Part shown: positions 1-11,484 of the stretch, piece after piece | Layout: each line of letters starts with the position of its first letter | Position numbering within the stretch: the first letter of the stretch is position 1 | From: Halicephalobus mephisto | Lineage: Eukaryota > Nematoda > Chromadorea > Rhabditida > Panagrolaimidae | Length of the DNA: 64,000 nt | Direction: 5' to 3' | NCBI GenBank assembly: GCA_009193035.1 | Contig: SWDT01000012.1 | Location: 558,001 to 622,000 of the forward strand | The notes under the pieces: model-generated | Seen by the model: the letters and a program-made list of their open reading frames with translations, nothing else | The model's database searches: none | What the model was told of the DNA's origin: nothing | Program-made: the position numbers and the translations under genes

Positions 1-554
1 ACATGGTCCGTTTTCGAGTCCGTCGTTTTTTAAAGAAAATGGAAAAAACAACAAGAAAAAGCCGAGTTTGTTTCTTTGCACCAGATTTTCCCCATCTGCT
101 TTGATGTTTTGAATTTTCGTTTTGAAACATAACTTTTTATTTTTTGCCAGTCAAGTGCTAATTTCCAGCTGAGTCTTTGTGAGAAACAACAAAACGGGTC
201 CGATTGCCCTGACAACTGTTGCGTTCAGTCAAATTTTACTTTTTGAATGTTTTTCACAGGCCAGTTTGTTCTTCATTCACTTTGATTTGTTTGGTCAAAT
301 AAATTCATTGATGTTTTGAAAAATCAATTTTTTAAAGTTTGTCTGGTTAAAATTGTTAATTTCATAGAAAACTGGCGTGTTTATTGTCAATGAAGTTCAC
401 AAACCGTGAAATGCTTTCGCTTCCGTGTTTCGCAACTTTGCGCGATCAAAATCCGTTTTGCAAATAATTTTTGCATTTTACGTTTTCTTGAATTATTTTA
501 TTATCCTTTAACTATAGTCATTTTCACCGGATATTATTTTTATTAATTTTTGTC
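1..554. other. 5' flank of the SLC3A2-like gene
   Basis: No convincing gene is seen. The stretch is AT-rich and leads directly into the ATG at 555. A 61-codon reading frame on the minus strand (30-215) has no recognisable features. The promoter and 5' UTR of the downstream gene probably lie here. Confidence 0.5.
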
Positions 555-3500
555 ATGTACACTAGACCACCACCGTCACTTGAAAGTTCGGTTTTCATCG
601 AACCTCGTCCCGGTCTTCCCCCGGGGCATTCGCGTCAACCCGAATCTGCTAAAATTAAATTTAAAAAATTAAAACCAATTAATTTCGAATCTAGTTCCCA
701 AATTCGGATGGCCGCCGAGGCCGGGAAGCAGGTTCAGAGAGGATACAAAACCGATTCATATATCACCGCGATCCAGGGCAACTATGTCCCGACGACCGTG
801 CCGAAGGAAGAAGCAGTCCAAAAAGAGGAATTAATACCAGAAATCCCTCAGGACATGGAATCTGCACCTTTAACGACGGAGGATTTGGAAAATTACAAAA
901 ATGATCCAAAATGGAACTGCATCAGAAGACTTCTTTGTTTTATTTTCTGCATTATCTGGCTGATTTTATTCTTGCTAGCTTTGTATTTGATTATTTCGGC
1001 TCCTGGATGTGCTGCTGTCGTCAGCAAATGGTGGCAAGGGGGTGTTATTTACCAACTATGGACTCCGTCATTCCAAGATTCCGACGGCGACGGAATCGGG
1101 GACTTTGATGGAGTAAACAACCGATTATCGGATTTGAGGAAGATCGGCGTGACTGCACTCTTCCCTAGACCCTTCATATCCACGGAGAAATCGGGTCAAG
1201 GAGTATTGGATTACAAATCCGTCGATGAATCTCTCGGCGGATTGCCTCAGGCAAAAAAGCTGATTGACGAAGTTCATAGTCAAGGTTAGTTCTGGTTTTT
1301 ACATGGTTAAAGTTTTGTGAAAATTCCGAAATCAAATTAGAAATGTCGGAAATTTTGAGTTTCCAGAATCTCGAGAGAATTTTCGGAACTTTTTAGGATT
1401 TTATAAAATTATAAAAATTAAAATAATCTCAAATTCCAGAAGTTCCAAAAAAACTGGAAATTCGTGTCGGGATATTTTCGTAATGATTTTTATATCAACT
1501 TTAAATTTTAATTTTTAGAAAATCCAGAAATTTATTTTCCAAAATAATTTTACATCAACTTTAGGTCTCAAGATTATCATCGACATCCCGGTGGTGGCGA
1601 CGTCGGATAGACACGAGTGGTTCCAGAGGTCATCCAAGGCCTCGCTGCCGGAGAATTCCCAATTCGCCAGTTATTACTACTGGAAGCGGAACGTCGAACC
1701 ATCCTCGAACGTAAATTATTACAAAAATTCCTCTGTACTCTACTTCCATATCAAAGACAGACCAGATTTGCCAATTTTAAACTGGAAAAATCAAAATGTC
1801 TCTAATTCCGTAAAAGAAGCCATTTCTTTCTGGATCGACCTGGGAGTCGACGGGTTCCATCTGGGCTTCGTGGAGCACTTAGCCAGGACTCCAGATGCCC
1901 AGAACGCTGATTGGGACGAGATTGTCCAGATTTTGAAGGGCATCAGAGATCATATTGATTCCTACGTCAACGAAAGTGCCATAGCCAAAGGAAAAGACAT
2001 GTAAGTTCATTTTTCACTAACAACCAAAATTATCCGTTTTCAACAGGGTACTTTTATATCGTGATTTTCCTATATACAGTCGACTCTCGATATAACGTAA
2101 TCCAAGGGACCGGACAAAAATTACGTTAAATCGAGAGTCAATTTACATTATTTTAAAGGAAGTTTTGCCGCGATCGGAAAAAAATTACGTTAAATCAAGA
2201 GTCGACTGTACTAATACTTTCATATATAAAACTCAATACTCAAGGATAGACAGAAGGTTAGATACTCTATATACCTCGATATGGAAGTTTCTAGATCCAT
2301 CTAAGCAGAATATAGGTCTAAAACGACTTTGACTCTTGCTCATTTCGTGAAAGTAGTTTAATTTTTTTCGTTTTTAGGCCAGTCTTTTTGGGCACTGGAT
2401 TAGTCTAATATGTTAATCAAGTAACTAAAAAAGCTGATTTAAAAAGGAAAAAACCCAAAACTAGTGCAATTGGAGAGAAACAAAGGTCCCAAGGGAGCAA
2501 CTGTCACACAGTTTCGGAGACATTACGGAATTGTGCAAAATTACAAGATGTCCTGCAAAAAATCAAAATTTTCATCTAGATTCTAATAAATTCTGGAAAT
2601 TTGTTCTGAAATGATTTTTGTAAAAAATTCATATATAATTTTTCGTGAGTGATTACGAAATACTTTATAGATAGCAAGAAATTTTAGGCTACTTTAGATT
2701 TCGGAAATCTATGTTGGGATCGCTTTGAAAAAATTGTTTTTGATTTTTATAAATGTTTTATTTTTAGATTTCTGATTGCTTCTCCGGAACCTATCAAAGA
2801 AGAACAAAAAAGACTACTCCAACAGGAAGCCGGACTAGATGCCGTCGTGAATACCGAGCTCTTGCGGATTGCGAAGGCAAATAAAATCTGTTACGAAAGC
2901 GAGTATAATGTCGCAGGTTGTTCTAATGAAATCCTATCCGATCTTCTTGTTTTTCATGCTTACGACGGAGTTTACCCTGTTTGGGAACTCGGAAACGCCT
3001 TCACTTCCAGATTAGCCACAAGAGTCAAGAGCAGAATCCACGCAGAACTTCTGACGATGATCCAGATGCTTCTCCCTGGGACTTCCATGGTCTACTATGG
3101 AGAAGACATCGGTCTCAAGGATTCTGAGTCTTCTTCATTCCCTCAACGAGGAGGAATGCAATGGGATGATTCCACAAATGCCGGATTTTCCACTTCGCCC
3201 AACCCGAAAGCCCAGATTCAACCTGATTACGTTAATGTCAATTTTAACCAGCAGTTCCAAGACGATCAATCCCCTCTTAGAGTTTTCAAAACCCTAGCTC
3301 GACTCCGGAAAGACAACAAGGTCCTCATCAACGGCCAGACCTATATTAGCAAAGTCTTCAATAATGCCTTTAGTTTCTGTCGTTTCGAACAAAAGGACAA
3401 TGCCACTTGTGGAAAAGTCTATGTCGCTGTCGTCAACTTCGGAAAACAGGAAATTGTCCACTCTCTTGCAGACTTACCTCCATTGTCCCGGGCTGGAAAC

Positions 3501-3626
3501 AAAGGTGAGATCATTGCCGTCAATTCCAATGCCAGGAATTGGAAACCAAGACAAGTAATTGACCTGAGTTCAAAGTCCATCAAATTGGGTCCGGAAGAAG
3601 GGGTGGTCTTCTACTTCAAAGCTTGA
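555..3626 (+). CDS. SLC3A2: SLC3A2/4F2hc-like amino-acid transporter heavy chain
   Basis: Three exons, 555-1284, 1565-2000 and 2768-3626, join in frame to 674 residues; both introns are GT-AG. The protein is a type II membrane glycoprotein: a cytoplasmic tail of about 120 residues, one hydrophobic segment at about 125-149, then an alpha-amylase-like ectodomain that begins with WWQGGVIYQLW and DSDGDGIGDFDGV. A Cys just after the membrane segment (SAPGC) sits where 4F2hc forms a disulfide with its light chain. By family knowledge such heavy chains escort SLC7 light chains to the plasma membrane and are not glucosidases. The C. elegans counterparts are atgp-1 and atgp-2; I cannot tell which is closer. 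The amylase-fold core (SMVYYGEDIGL) and the C-terminal beta-domain are complete. Intron 2 carries a small transposon relic. Poly(A) signal at 3726-3731. Confidence 0.93.
2077..2208. mobile_element. MITE with 25-bp terminal inverted repeats in an intron
   Basis: The ends are inverted copies starting CAGTCGACTCT and reaching AACGTAAT, about 25 bp with two mismatches. Both ends are flanked by TA, as expected of a TA target duplication. A third, inverted partial copy of the terminus lies at about 2117-2140. TIR sequence and TA duplication fit a pogo/Tigger-type Tc1-mariner relative. There is no coding capacity, so it would be non-autonomous. Family placement is inference. Confidence 0.7.
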
Positions 3627-3956
3627 TCCGTCGATATCCGTCTTTCGAAAAATCCCGCGTGTTTTTCTTCGTTCAACTTACTGCTCCAACCTCAGATAGG
3701 ACTGCCTTAGTTTGATTTTAGTCGGAATAAAATGAATAAAAATTAAACTCGAAAACAAAGAGTGCCATCCTTTGCTTCGAGGAAATTTGTAATCCAGAAT
3801 TAGTCTTGCCTATCTTATACAACCTTGAACATACTTTTACAAGAAACCTCAAACTGACATCCTACAAATGTCTGACAGAATACACTTCAAATAAAAACCA
3901 CAAATTTGAAGTTCAGACCATCAGAAGAACTAACGGAAGCCAGCAGCTGGAGCCAT

Positions 3957-4277
3957 CTATTTGTTGCGGAAGCTCTGTGGGGGACGAAGAGCCTCAATAA
4001 TGAAGATATCATCAGCGAGAGCAAGTCCCATGCTGACCACGAACAGAGCAGCAGAAACAGCCAAATACATGTTGAATTTCCTCTGGAGGTCGCTGTAGAC
4101 GACTTGGTATGGCTGGAACGGCACAGGGGCGTAGTCGAATGTCACTGGAGGTCCAGGGTTGTGGTCTTCATGGTGGCCATGAGAGTCTTGAACATCGTGG
4201 GCAGCACGGTAGAGATCCACACGAGGAACTTGACGACGCAGCAATCCAAGACGAGCAAGAGCGCGAAGTCCCTTCAT
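3957..4277 (-). CDS. small mitochondrial membrane protein, deltamethrin-resistance/prag01-like
   Basis: Single exon of 106 residues. The start is the ATG at 4277 because TTTTTAG lies two bases before it (4286-4280), a typical trans-splice acceptor; the open frame upstream would be leader. The N-terminus is rich in Arg and Leu without acids (MKGLRALARLGLLRRQVPR), like a mitochondrial presequence. A His-rich linker (HGHHEDHN) follows, then FDYAPVPFQPYQVVYSDLQR and one membrane span at about residues 68-88. The motif resembles the short domain of insect deltamethrin-resistance prag01 proteins, thought to be respiratory-chain associated. A respiratory complex accessory subunit is the alternative. 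The family call is a recollection of the motif and only moderately secure. Confidence 0.55.
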   Translation of the reverse strand: MKGLRALARLGLLRRQVPRVDLYRAAHDVQDSHGHHEDHNPGPPVTFDYAPVPFQPYQVVYSDLQRKFNMYLAVSAALFVVSMGLALADDIFIIEALRPPQSFRNK

Positions 4278-4743
4278 GCCTAAAAACCTATCAATAAACC
4301 AATATCCGAAGAAACACAAGGCAACAACTCGGTGGAATACTTCTAATACGGGATGTAAATTCGAAATTTTAAAGTTTTTGGCGGTATTGATGTAAACGGA
4401 GGGGAATCATAGAAATGGGGGATTTATATATAAAAATCTGGAAAAAACAGGTTTTAGAAGGGTGTAAGGTGGAAAGCTGGTGATCAGGATGGAATGTGCC
4501 AGCAAAAACGGATAAAAAAGGAGTCAAAATTGCGGAATGATGGAAAAGAATAAAGACGTGAAAAACACAACATCGAGTGCAGACCGAGACAGTGGGCGAA
4601 CTAGCCTGGTCCCGTCACGAATATCAGGGCATGGTAGCCAAGTATGATTTCACTCTTCTCTGGAACTGCATCAACTGCTTTATTTTATTCCATAATTACT
4701 GAACTTGCTGCCTTAGTACTTTTATTACCATATCCCCTTCGAG
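4278..4743. promoter_or_regulatory. divergent intergenic region between the mitochondrial gene and ALG2
   Basis: 466 bp separate the two divergent start codons, so both promoters should be here. An AG directly precedes the ALG2 ATG (CTTCGAG then ATG), consistent with trans-splicing. No TATA box or other defined element was recognised. Confidence 0.4.
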
Positions 4744-6025
4744 ATGAGGATTGTATTTATCCATCCAGACTTGGGAATCGGGGGTGCAGAAAGGCTTGTC
4801 GTGGATGCAGCTCTCGCCTTGAGGTCCAAAGGACACAAGGTCCGTTTTGTGACGAATCAGTTTAGTGCAAATCATTGTTTTCAAGAAGTTTTGGATTTTG
4901 GTGGGATTTGTAAAATCTTTCTTTGTTATGAAATGCAGGGGATTTCAGATATCCAAGTGATTCAGTACTTTCCGCGCTCGATATTTGGTAAATTCAATGC
5001 TTTATGTGCTTACATCAGAATGTGCATTGCGGCCATTGTTATTTGCTGGATGGGGAATGTGGATTTGATTTTTTGTGATCAAGTTTCAGCATGTGTACCG
5101 ATATTCAAATGGTTCTCTGGGGCAAAGGTTTTATTCTACTGCCACTTTCCGGATCAACTTCTGACAAAAAGGGATTGGTTCCTGAAGCAGTTCTATCGAT
5201 ATTTCCTAGATTTTTACGAAGCATGGTCAACGAGCAAAGCAGATATTATATGTGTGAATAGTCAATTTACGGAAGGGATCGTCAGAGACACTTTGAAACC
5301 TGTGTCGAATGCCGACCTTCATGTTCTGTACCCGACTTTGAACACGAAATTCTTCGACAAAGCTCCTGTCGTGGACATTGACTTTGTTCCGCTTAATGTA
5401 GAGCATGTTTTCCTGTCCATCAACAGGTATGAGGTGAAGAAGAATATTGAATTGGCTCTGGAAGCTTTCGCAAAGTTGCACGATGAACTAGATGAAGAGG
5501 AATTCAAAAAATGCTTCCTCATTATTGCCGGTGGATACGACAAACTGAATGATGAGAATATCGCTTACTACTCTAAGTTGAAGAAAATTGCAGAAGACCT
5601 AGAAATTCCCAAAGAACAAATTGCTTTTGTAAAAAGTCCATGTTCGTTTTTGTTTTATAACCAATCGATTGATTTTTTTTTCAGCTGATGTAACAAAGAT
5701 CAATCTGTTACGACGTGCTTCCATGGTCATCTATACTCCAAGAAATGAACACTTTGGAATTGTGCCGATTGAAGCAATGTACATGGAGAAATGCGTCCTT
5801 GCATGTGATAGCGGTGGGCCTACTGAATCCATTGTCAATGGAAGAACAGGATTTCTCTGTCCTCCTGACGCTTATTCTTTTTCTCGGATTCTGTTGAAAG
5901 CAGTCAAATCCCCAGAAGAAATCGCAGAACTTGGTAGAAATGGGAAATTGCGGGTACAAAGAGTGTTCGCCTTTGAAGCCTTTTCCAATAAGCTTAACAG
6001 AATCGTCAATCTTGAAAGCCGTTGA
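4744..6025 (+). CDS. ALG2: ALG2 alpha-1,3/1,6-mannosyltransferase
   Basis: Two exons, 4744-5641 and 5685-6025, give 412 residues. ALG2 adds the second and third mannose to the dolichol-linked oligosaccharide on the cytosolic face of the ER for N-glycosylation. The start MRIVFIHPDLGIGGAERLVV is the glycine-rich N-terminus of GT4 enzymes. The C-terminal half has SINRYEVKKN and the E-x7-E motif in NEHFGIVPIEAMYM. A hydrophobic stretch near residues 93-105 may bind the membrane. The 43-nt intron splits the Ser of KSPSDVTK; reading through it gives a false stop. The C. elegans orthologue is bus-8. It is the first gene of a tight same-strand run; FARSB starts 174 nt after its stop. Confidence 0.95.
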
Positions 6026-6199
6026 ATTTTGTACATATTTCAGGGTTCTTCACTATATCAAACAACAGGGAGTTTTGTAGCTTCTCATTCCGATAATACT
6101 AGTCATAAATTTTCATAATATTGGGTTATTTGGTAAAAGTGTGTTTTAAACACTTGAGTATTTTTGTTTTTACTATGGAGTTGTTGATTTTGAATTTAG

Positions 6200-8050
6200 A
6201 TGCCAACTATTAGTGTAAAGAAAGCGCTACTAGATGAATTCCTTGGCAAGTCTTACTGTAAGTTGTTTAATGAGTTACTTACTGGAGAAAGTTAATTTAC
6301 AGCTGAGCAGGAACTTGATGAACTCTGTTTCGACTACGGTCTAGAAGTAGATGACATCGTAAAAGAGAAGAATGATGCCGGTGTTGAGGAAGATGTCTTC
6401 AAAATTGAAATCCCGGCTAATCGTTATGATCTTTTGTGTGTTGAAGGTCTTACTCGAGCATTAAAAGTCTTTAAGAAGGAGTTGAAAACTCCAAAGTACT
6501 CCTTCGTAAAACCGGATCAGCAGGAACTTATTATTGTGAAGCCAGAAACTAAAAGTGTTAGAGGTGTTTTGGTTGCAGCCGTTTTGAGGAATGTCTCACT
6601 GAATAAGGATTCTTATGCTAGTTTCATTGATCTTCAGGACAAGTTGCATCAGAATATTTGTCGTCGACGAACTCTTGTTTCAATGGGAACTCATGACTTG
6701 GATACGATCAAAGGACCATTTGAATATCGAGCTGAACCTCCAAAAAAGATCAAATTTAAGCCGTTGAATCAAACAAAGGAAATGGATGGAGCTGAGTTGA
6801 TGGAATTCTATCAAAATGATTTGCACCTAAGAGAATATCTACATATTATTCGTGATAAACCCCTCTACCCGGTCATTTACGATGCTAATGGAGTTGTTTG
6901 TTCGTTACCGCCAATTATCAATGGTGATCATTCCAAGATTACTTTGAATACGAAGAATATCCTGATTGAGGTGACTGCTACTGATTTGAAGAAGGCAAAG
7001 ATAGTTTTGGATACAGTTGTGGCAATGTTCTCTCAATATTGTGCAGATAAGTTTACGTGAGTTTTTTTGTTATTTTGATTTGTCTAAATTATTTCTTTTA
7101 GTGTTGAACCAGTTCAAGTTAAATATTCTGATGATGAAATCATTCCATATCCAGAACTTGCTTATCGTCAAATTTCTGTTGAAATGAAAAACATTAACAC
7201 AAAGATCGGTCTTAACTTGAATGCCAATGAGATGATTGACCTCTTGGAGAAGATGTCCCTTGAATGCAAAGTTGATCCTAAAGATGATTCCAAACTCCTT
7301 GTGACTATTCCTCCTACTCGTCATGATATTCTTCATGAATGCGATATTGCGGAAGATGTTGGTCTCGCTTATGGATATAATAATATTGTTTTGAGAGTTC
7401 CTGAAGCTCATACTGTTGCTCAGCAATTTCCATTGAACAAGTTGACTGAACAAATGCGGAGTGGAGTTGTTGCTGCTGGATGGACTGAAGTGTTGAACTT
7501 TGCATTGTGCTCTACGGATGATGTTTCGACGAAAATGAGGAAGCCGAATCAACTTGATAATGTCGTCAAGATTTCGAACCCTAAAACAATGGAATTTCAA
7601 GTTGCTCGAAATGCTCTTATTCCTGGGTTATTGAAAACATTGTCTTACAACAAGGATATGCCACTTCCATTGAAAATCTTTGAGATTCAAGACATTATTA
7701 TTAAGGATTCTTCTGCAGATACTAACTCTAGAAATGAGAGACATCTAGCGGCTCTTTACTATAGCAAGAGCGGCGGTTTTGAGGTTATTCATGGATTTTT
7801 GAACAGAATGATGGAACTTTTTGATTATTACTTTAAGAAACCTGAGGGAAAAGGTTATTTTATTAAGGAACATGATGATCCATCTTTCTTCCCTGGACGG
7901 TGTGCTCAAGTTCTTATCAATGGACGAACACTGAAAGATAAGCCTGTTGTTGTCGGCATTTTTGGAATCCTTCATCCTGAAGTTATCTCTGGATTTGCTT
8001 TGACAATGCCTTGTTCTGCTCTGGAACTCAATCTTGAAGCTTTCCTTTAA
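6200..8050 (+). CDS. FARSB: phenylalanyl-tRNA synthetase beta subunit, cytosolic
   Basis: Exons 6200-6257, 6303-7056 and 7102-8050 give 586 residues, the usual length of the eukaryotic beta subunit (about 589). It pairs with the alpha subunit as an alpha2-beta2 enzyme charging tRNA-Phe. The start [16 protein letters not shown] follows TTTAG immediately. The N-terminal module holds [15 protein letters not shown]; the B3/B4 region carries [20 protein letters not shown]; the B5 domain lies in exon 3 near [14 protein letters not shown] with [24 protein letters not shown]; the C-terminal synthetase-like core includes [20 protein letters not shown] and ends LNLEAFL. The first exon is only 58 nt. 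Second gene of the probable operon. The C. elegans name would be fars-3. Confidence 0.96.
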
Positions 8051-8191
8051 TTGTTTTGTGCAAGTTTCAAGTGATGAATTGTTGTTTGGCTAATAAGTTA
8101 TATTGTCGATTGTATTTTTGGTGATATTGGTTATTGACCATGATTATCTTGTTTTTTGTTTATTATTTTTGGTTTTATTTTGGTTTTTAGG

Positions 8192-8837
8192 ATGTATTCT
8201 GATGCTTTACTTGTTATTGCGATTGCCACTGTTACAGCATGCTTAGGTGAGGCTCTGACATACTTAATGGTTTACCGAACTGATGAGTACAAAAGGTTAA
8301 CCAATATGTTGGAACGGAAATTGAGACAAGTTGAACGAAGAAAAGAACAAGCTGTAAGTGTAGAGGCTACTAAAGCAGACAAGAAGAAATTAGATCGTGA
8401 AGAAGAGCAATTGAAAGAAGCCAATAAAGCAATGTCTATGTTTAGAATGAAATCTAGTAAGTTTTCTGAAGTTGGAAAGTAGTATTTGTGGTAATAATTT
8501 CAGTGTTTGCCATTGGTATTACCTTTACTGCGTTGCTCAATGTTTTTTCCAGTATGTTTGAAGGACATATTGTTGCTAAATTGCCATTTCATCCTATTTC
8601 CCTTATTCATTCTATCAGCCATCGCAACCTCATCGGTAGGTGTCTAATTAACTGGCTAGTGATAATCAAATATCCTTATCATTGACCTTTTTAGGGGACG
8701 ATGACACAGACTGCAATTTTATCTTTCTTTATATTCTTTGTACAATGATGATCCGTCAGAACTTGCAAAAGTTCCTTGGTGTTACTCCTTCTCGTGCTCT
8801 TGCTCGTCAGAATCAGAATCCCTTTGGAAGCCGGTAG
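8192..8837 (+). CDS. TMCO1: TMCO1 ER calcium-load-activated calcium channel
   Basis: Exons 8192-8456, 8504-8635 and 8695-8837 give 179 residues against 188 in human. TMCO1 is an ER membrane protein of the Oxa1/Get1 superfamily that leaks calcium from overfilled stores and joins the translocon for multipass proteins. The layout is conserved: first membrane span in the N-terminal 20 residues, then LVYRTDEYKRL, a charged coiled-coil arm, RMKSMFAIG, AKLPFHP, SHRNLIGDDDTDCNFIFLYIL and a short basic tail. An acceptor TTTTTAG ends one base before the ATG. The stop of FARSB lies 141 nt upstream and MTAP follows after 162 nt. All splice phases agree. Confidence 0.96.
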
Positions 8838-8999
8838 ATGATCTTTCTAATTTATCTGTTGACGACTTCTAACTAACGCTCATATGATTTTGATGGTTTT
8901 AGATCAACAAAATTATTTGTTTAACGTGAAAATGATACTCGGATGCGATTGAATATCTTTTTGTTATTGATTTTTATTATTCTTTATTTTTAGAAAAAA

Positions 9000-10366
9000 A
9001 TGTTCACGGTATTTGATCATTTCCCAAAGTCCAAATCTCTCAAAGTCGGGATCATTGGGGGAACGGGACTTGAGAAATCGGATTTCATGATCTCTACTGG
9101 GACACAAGTTGTTGAGACACCTTATGGACAACCGTCTGATTCTTTCACATTGGGTTCCATCGATGGAGTTGATGTTGTTGTTCTTGCAAGACATGGAAGA
9201 GATCATCGATTTAATCCGACAAATGTCAATTTTAGAGCGAATTTGTGGGCAATGAAATCTTTAGGTAAGGTTTTAGAGGTAATTGATAGTGGGTATGGAT
9301 AAGGAAAGGGGATTTGACAGAAAAGAGATTTTAAAAAGTGGTGAATTTGAGGACAAAATGGTGTTTGAAAAGTTGGGTTTTTTAGATTTTGGGACTTTTT
9401 AATTGTGTTTTGAAATGATAATTGTAGGAGTCAATGTTGTTCTTGCTTCTAATGCTTCGGGATCTCTAAGAGAAGAGATTGCCCCAGGGTCTTTTGTTGT
9501 TCCTGATAGCTTTATTGATTGGACTCAACAGAGAGAAAGAACCTTTTATGATGGTAAGCCGGAACATCCGACGGGAGTTTGTCATACTCCGTGTTTTCCG
9601 GCTTATAGTGAATCATTGAGGAAGATTCTTCATGATTGTTCGAAAGAAATTGGAGTTAAATCTCATGATGGAACGATAATTTGCATTGAAGGTCCTAGAT
9701 TCTCGTCTAGAGCGGAGAGTATGATGTTTAGACAATTTGGAGCAGATGTTATTAACATGACAGCATGTCCTGAAGTTTATTTGGCGAAGGAATTGGGAAT
9801 GTTATATGCGGCAGTGGCTTTGGTTACGGATTATGATTGTTGGAGAGTGAACGATACTGAATTTGTGAGTTTTGATAATAATCACATTGTGGAAATTAAT
9901 AATTATGAAATTGTATTGATGTGAATTTTCGAAGTTTTTTAGGAATTTCTAAAATTAGTACTTTTAGATGATTCTAAAAATTTGATTGGATTCTGGAAAT
10001 GTCCACGGAGTTTCAGAAGATTCTTGGAACTTGTATGAAATAATAGATTTCGGAATCTTTCATAGGATTCTGGAAATTTTTGTAAAAATATAAAGAATTC
10101 CAAAAATTTCATGAGATTCTGGGATGCTCGAAATGCTTTGTTTTGAAATATTGTAAAAGCTTCTACAGAATTTTTGTAATTAAAATAATGTGGAAATAAT
10201 ATTATAGGTGTCGGTGGAACACGTTAAACAAGTGATGATCAAGAACGCGGAGAACACGACTAAGTTGTTTAGAAAAGTTATCCAGCAAATCAAAGCGAAT
10301 GAAGAAGCTTTGTTGGCAGCAGCTCAAGAAGCTGAAGTTACTGCTGAATCTTCGGTGATGTGTTGA
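9000..10366 (+). CDS. MTAP: 5'-methylthioadenosine phosphorylase
   Basis: Exons 9000-9264, 9428-9864 and 10208-10366 give 286 residues (human 283). The enzyme splits methylthioadenosine with phosphate into adenine and methylthioribose-1-phosphate, the start of methionine salvage after polyamine synthesis. Visible signatures are [95 protein letters not shown] and LVTDYDCW, whose Asp is the purine-binding catalytic residue in this family. The last exon supplies the C-terminal helices VEHVKQVMIKNAENTTKL. TTTTTAG precedes the start by a few bases. It is the last gene of the probable operon. Confidence 0.96.
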
Positions 10367-11484
10367 TGATAAAAGCAGGAAAATCCGCAGAAAGAAGGAT
10401 TAAAGATATATTTTGCAAAAATTCCTACTTATAGAATTTATTTGTTAACCTGCTTGGGAAACAAAAGGTGTTGGAATAATTTAATTAATGAAGATTTGGA
10501 GAAATTATTTTAAAATTTTTATTTGTAGTGGTGTTGGTGTTTGGGTACTTATAAATTAAAACATGTCCTACTTTGTAAAATACAATATTTGGTACTTTTG
10601 GTCGTGGGTAGAAACTAAAATGGGAAATTAATGAATTATAGGATCGAATAATTTTTGATTAAAAAACCGTTGAACATTATGCCGTGAATATCCAGTAATT
10701 AGTACTATTATTAATGTTCTAAATTATTTAGTTTTTTTGAGTATTATGTTATGGATTTGAGTAATTTGGTAATAAACGAAAATGAGGGTTAAATTGGTAG
10801 ATATTCCAATAAAGTTAGAATATTAACAGAAATACAAGCTTAATGTAACACAAAATATATGAAACTTTATATTCTCGGGATCGGAGGACGGTTATGAAAT
10901 CACTGCTTTAAAATATTCTAGTTTCTTTAGGATTGATTATTTTAGACTACTTGTTAAAGTCAGTCACTTTCTAACAAGAAATATCATTTGTAAGATCAAC
11001 ATCGTTTTAATCAATGCTTACTTTAATCTTCATCTTTTTGAACACGGATTTCAAGTAGTGATCCTGGCACTAATGATGTTTATTTATCAATCATGACTTT
11101 GATTAATTGTTATTTAATCATTATTTATGGTGGGTATTAGGATAGAAAACAAAAGTATATTAATAATCTTCACTAAAACAATAACATTACAATTATTATG
11201 ACTCTCATAGAATACAACCGAAAGCCTTACTGATGTCCTACAGTATTCTACGGTTTCTGATATTCAGACTATTACTTTAAGACTCTCTTTCTAGTACAGT
11301 TCTCTGTTCCAATAGTGAGATAAACATTATTTTTATGATCTCAATTCTTTCAGGGCAAATTTCAAAAAATGATCCTAACATGGACAATGTTTGGTTAATT
11401 TCTCAATTATTAACTTAATTAGTCGTTTTAAAAGTATAATCAATAAAATAATATAACAGTTTTATTACTCTTACTTTCTTTAAG
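10367..11484. other. intergenic DNA between MTAP and the chemoreceptor gene
   Basis: AT-rich sequence without a convincing reading frame. It holds the 3' ends of two convergent genes. No repeat or RNA gene was recognised. Confidence 0.5.

Noticed and set aside
555..3626. An active alpha-glucosidase or amylase
   Set aside because: The single N-terminal membrane span, cytoplasmic tail and altered sequence around the catalytic positions fit the transporter heavy-chain family instead.
9865..9924. MTAP ending at the TGA at 9922-9924
   Set aside because: That reading runs past a good GTGAGT donor. Splicing to 10208 restores the conserved C-terminal helices and the usual length.
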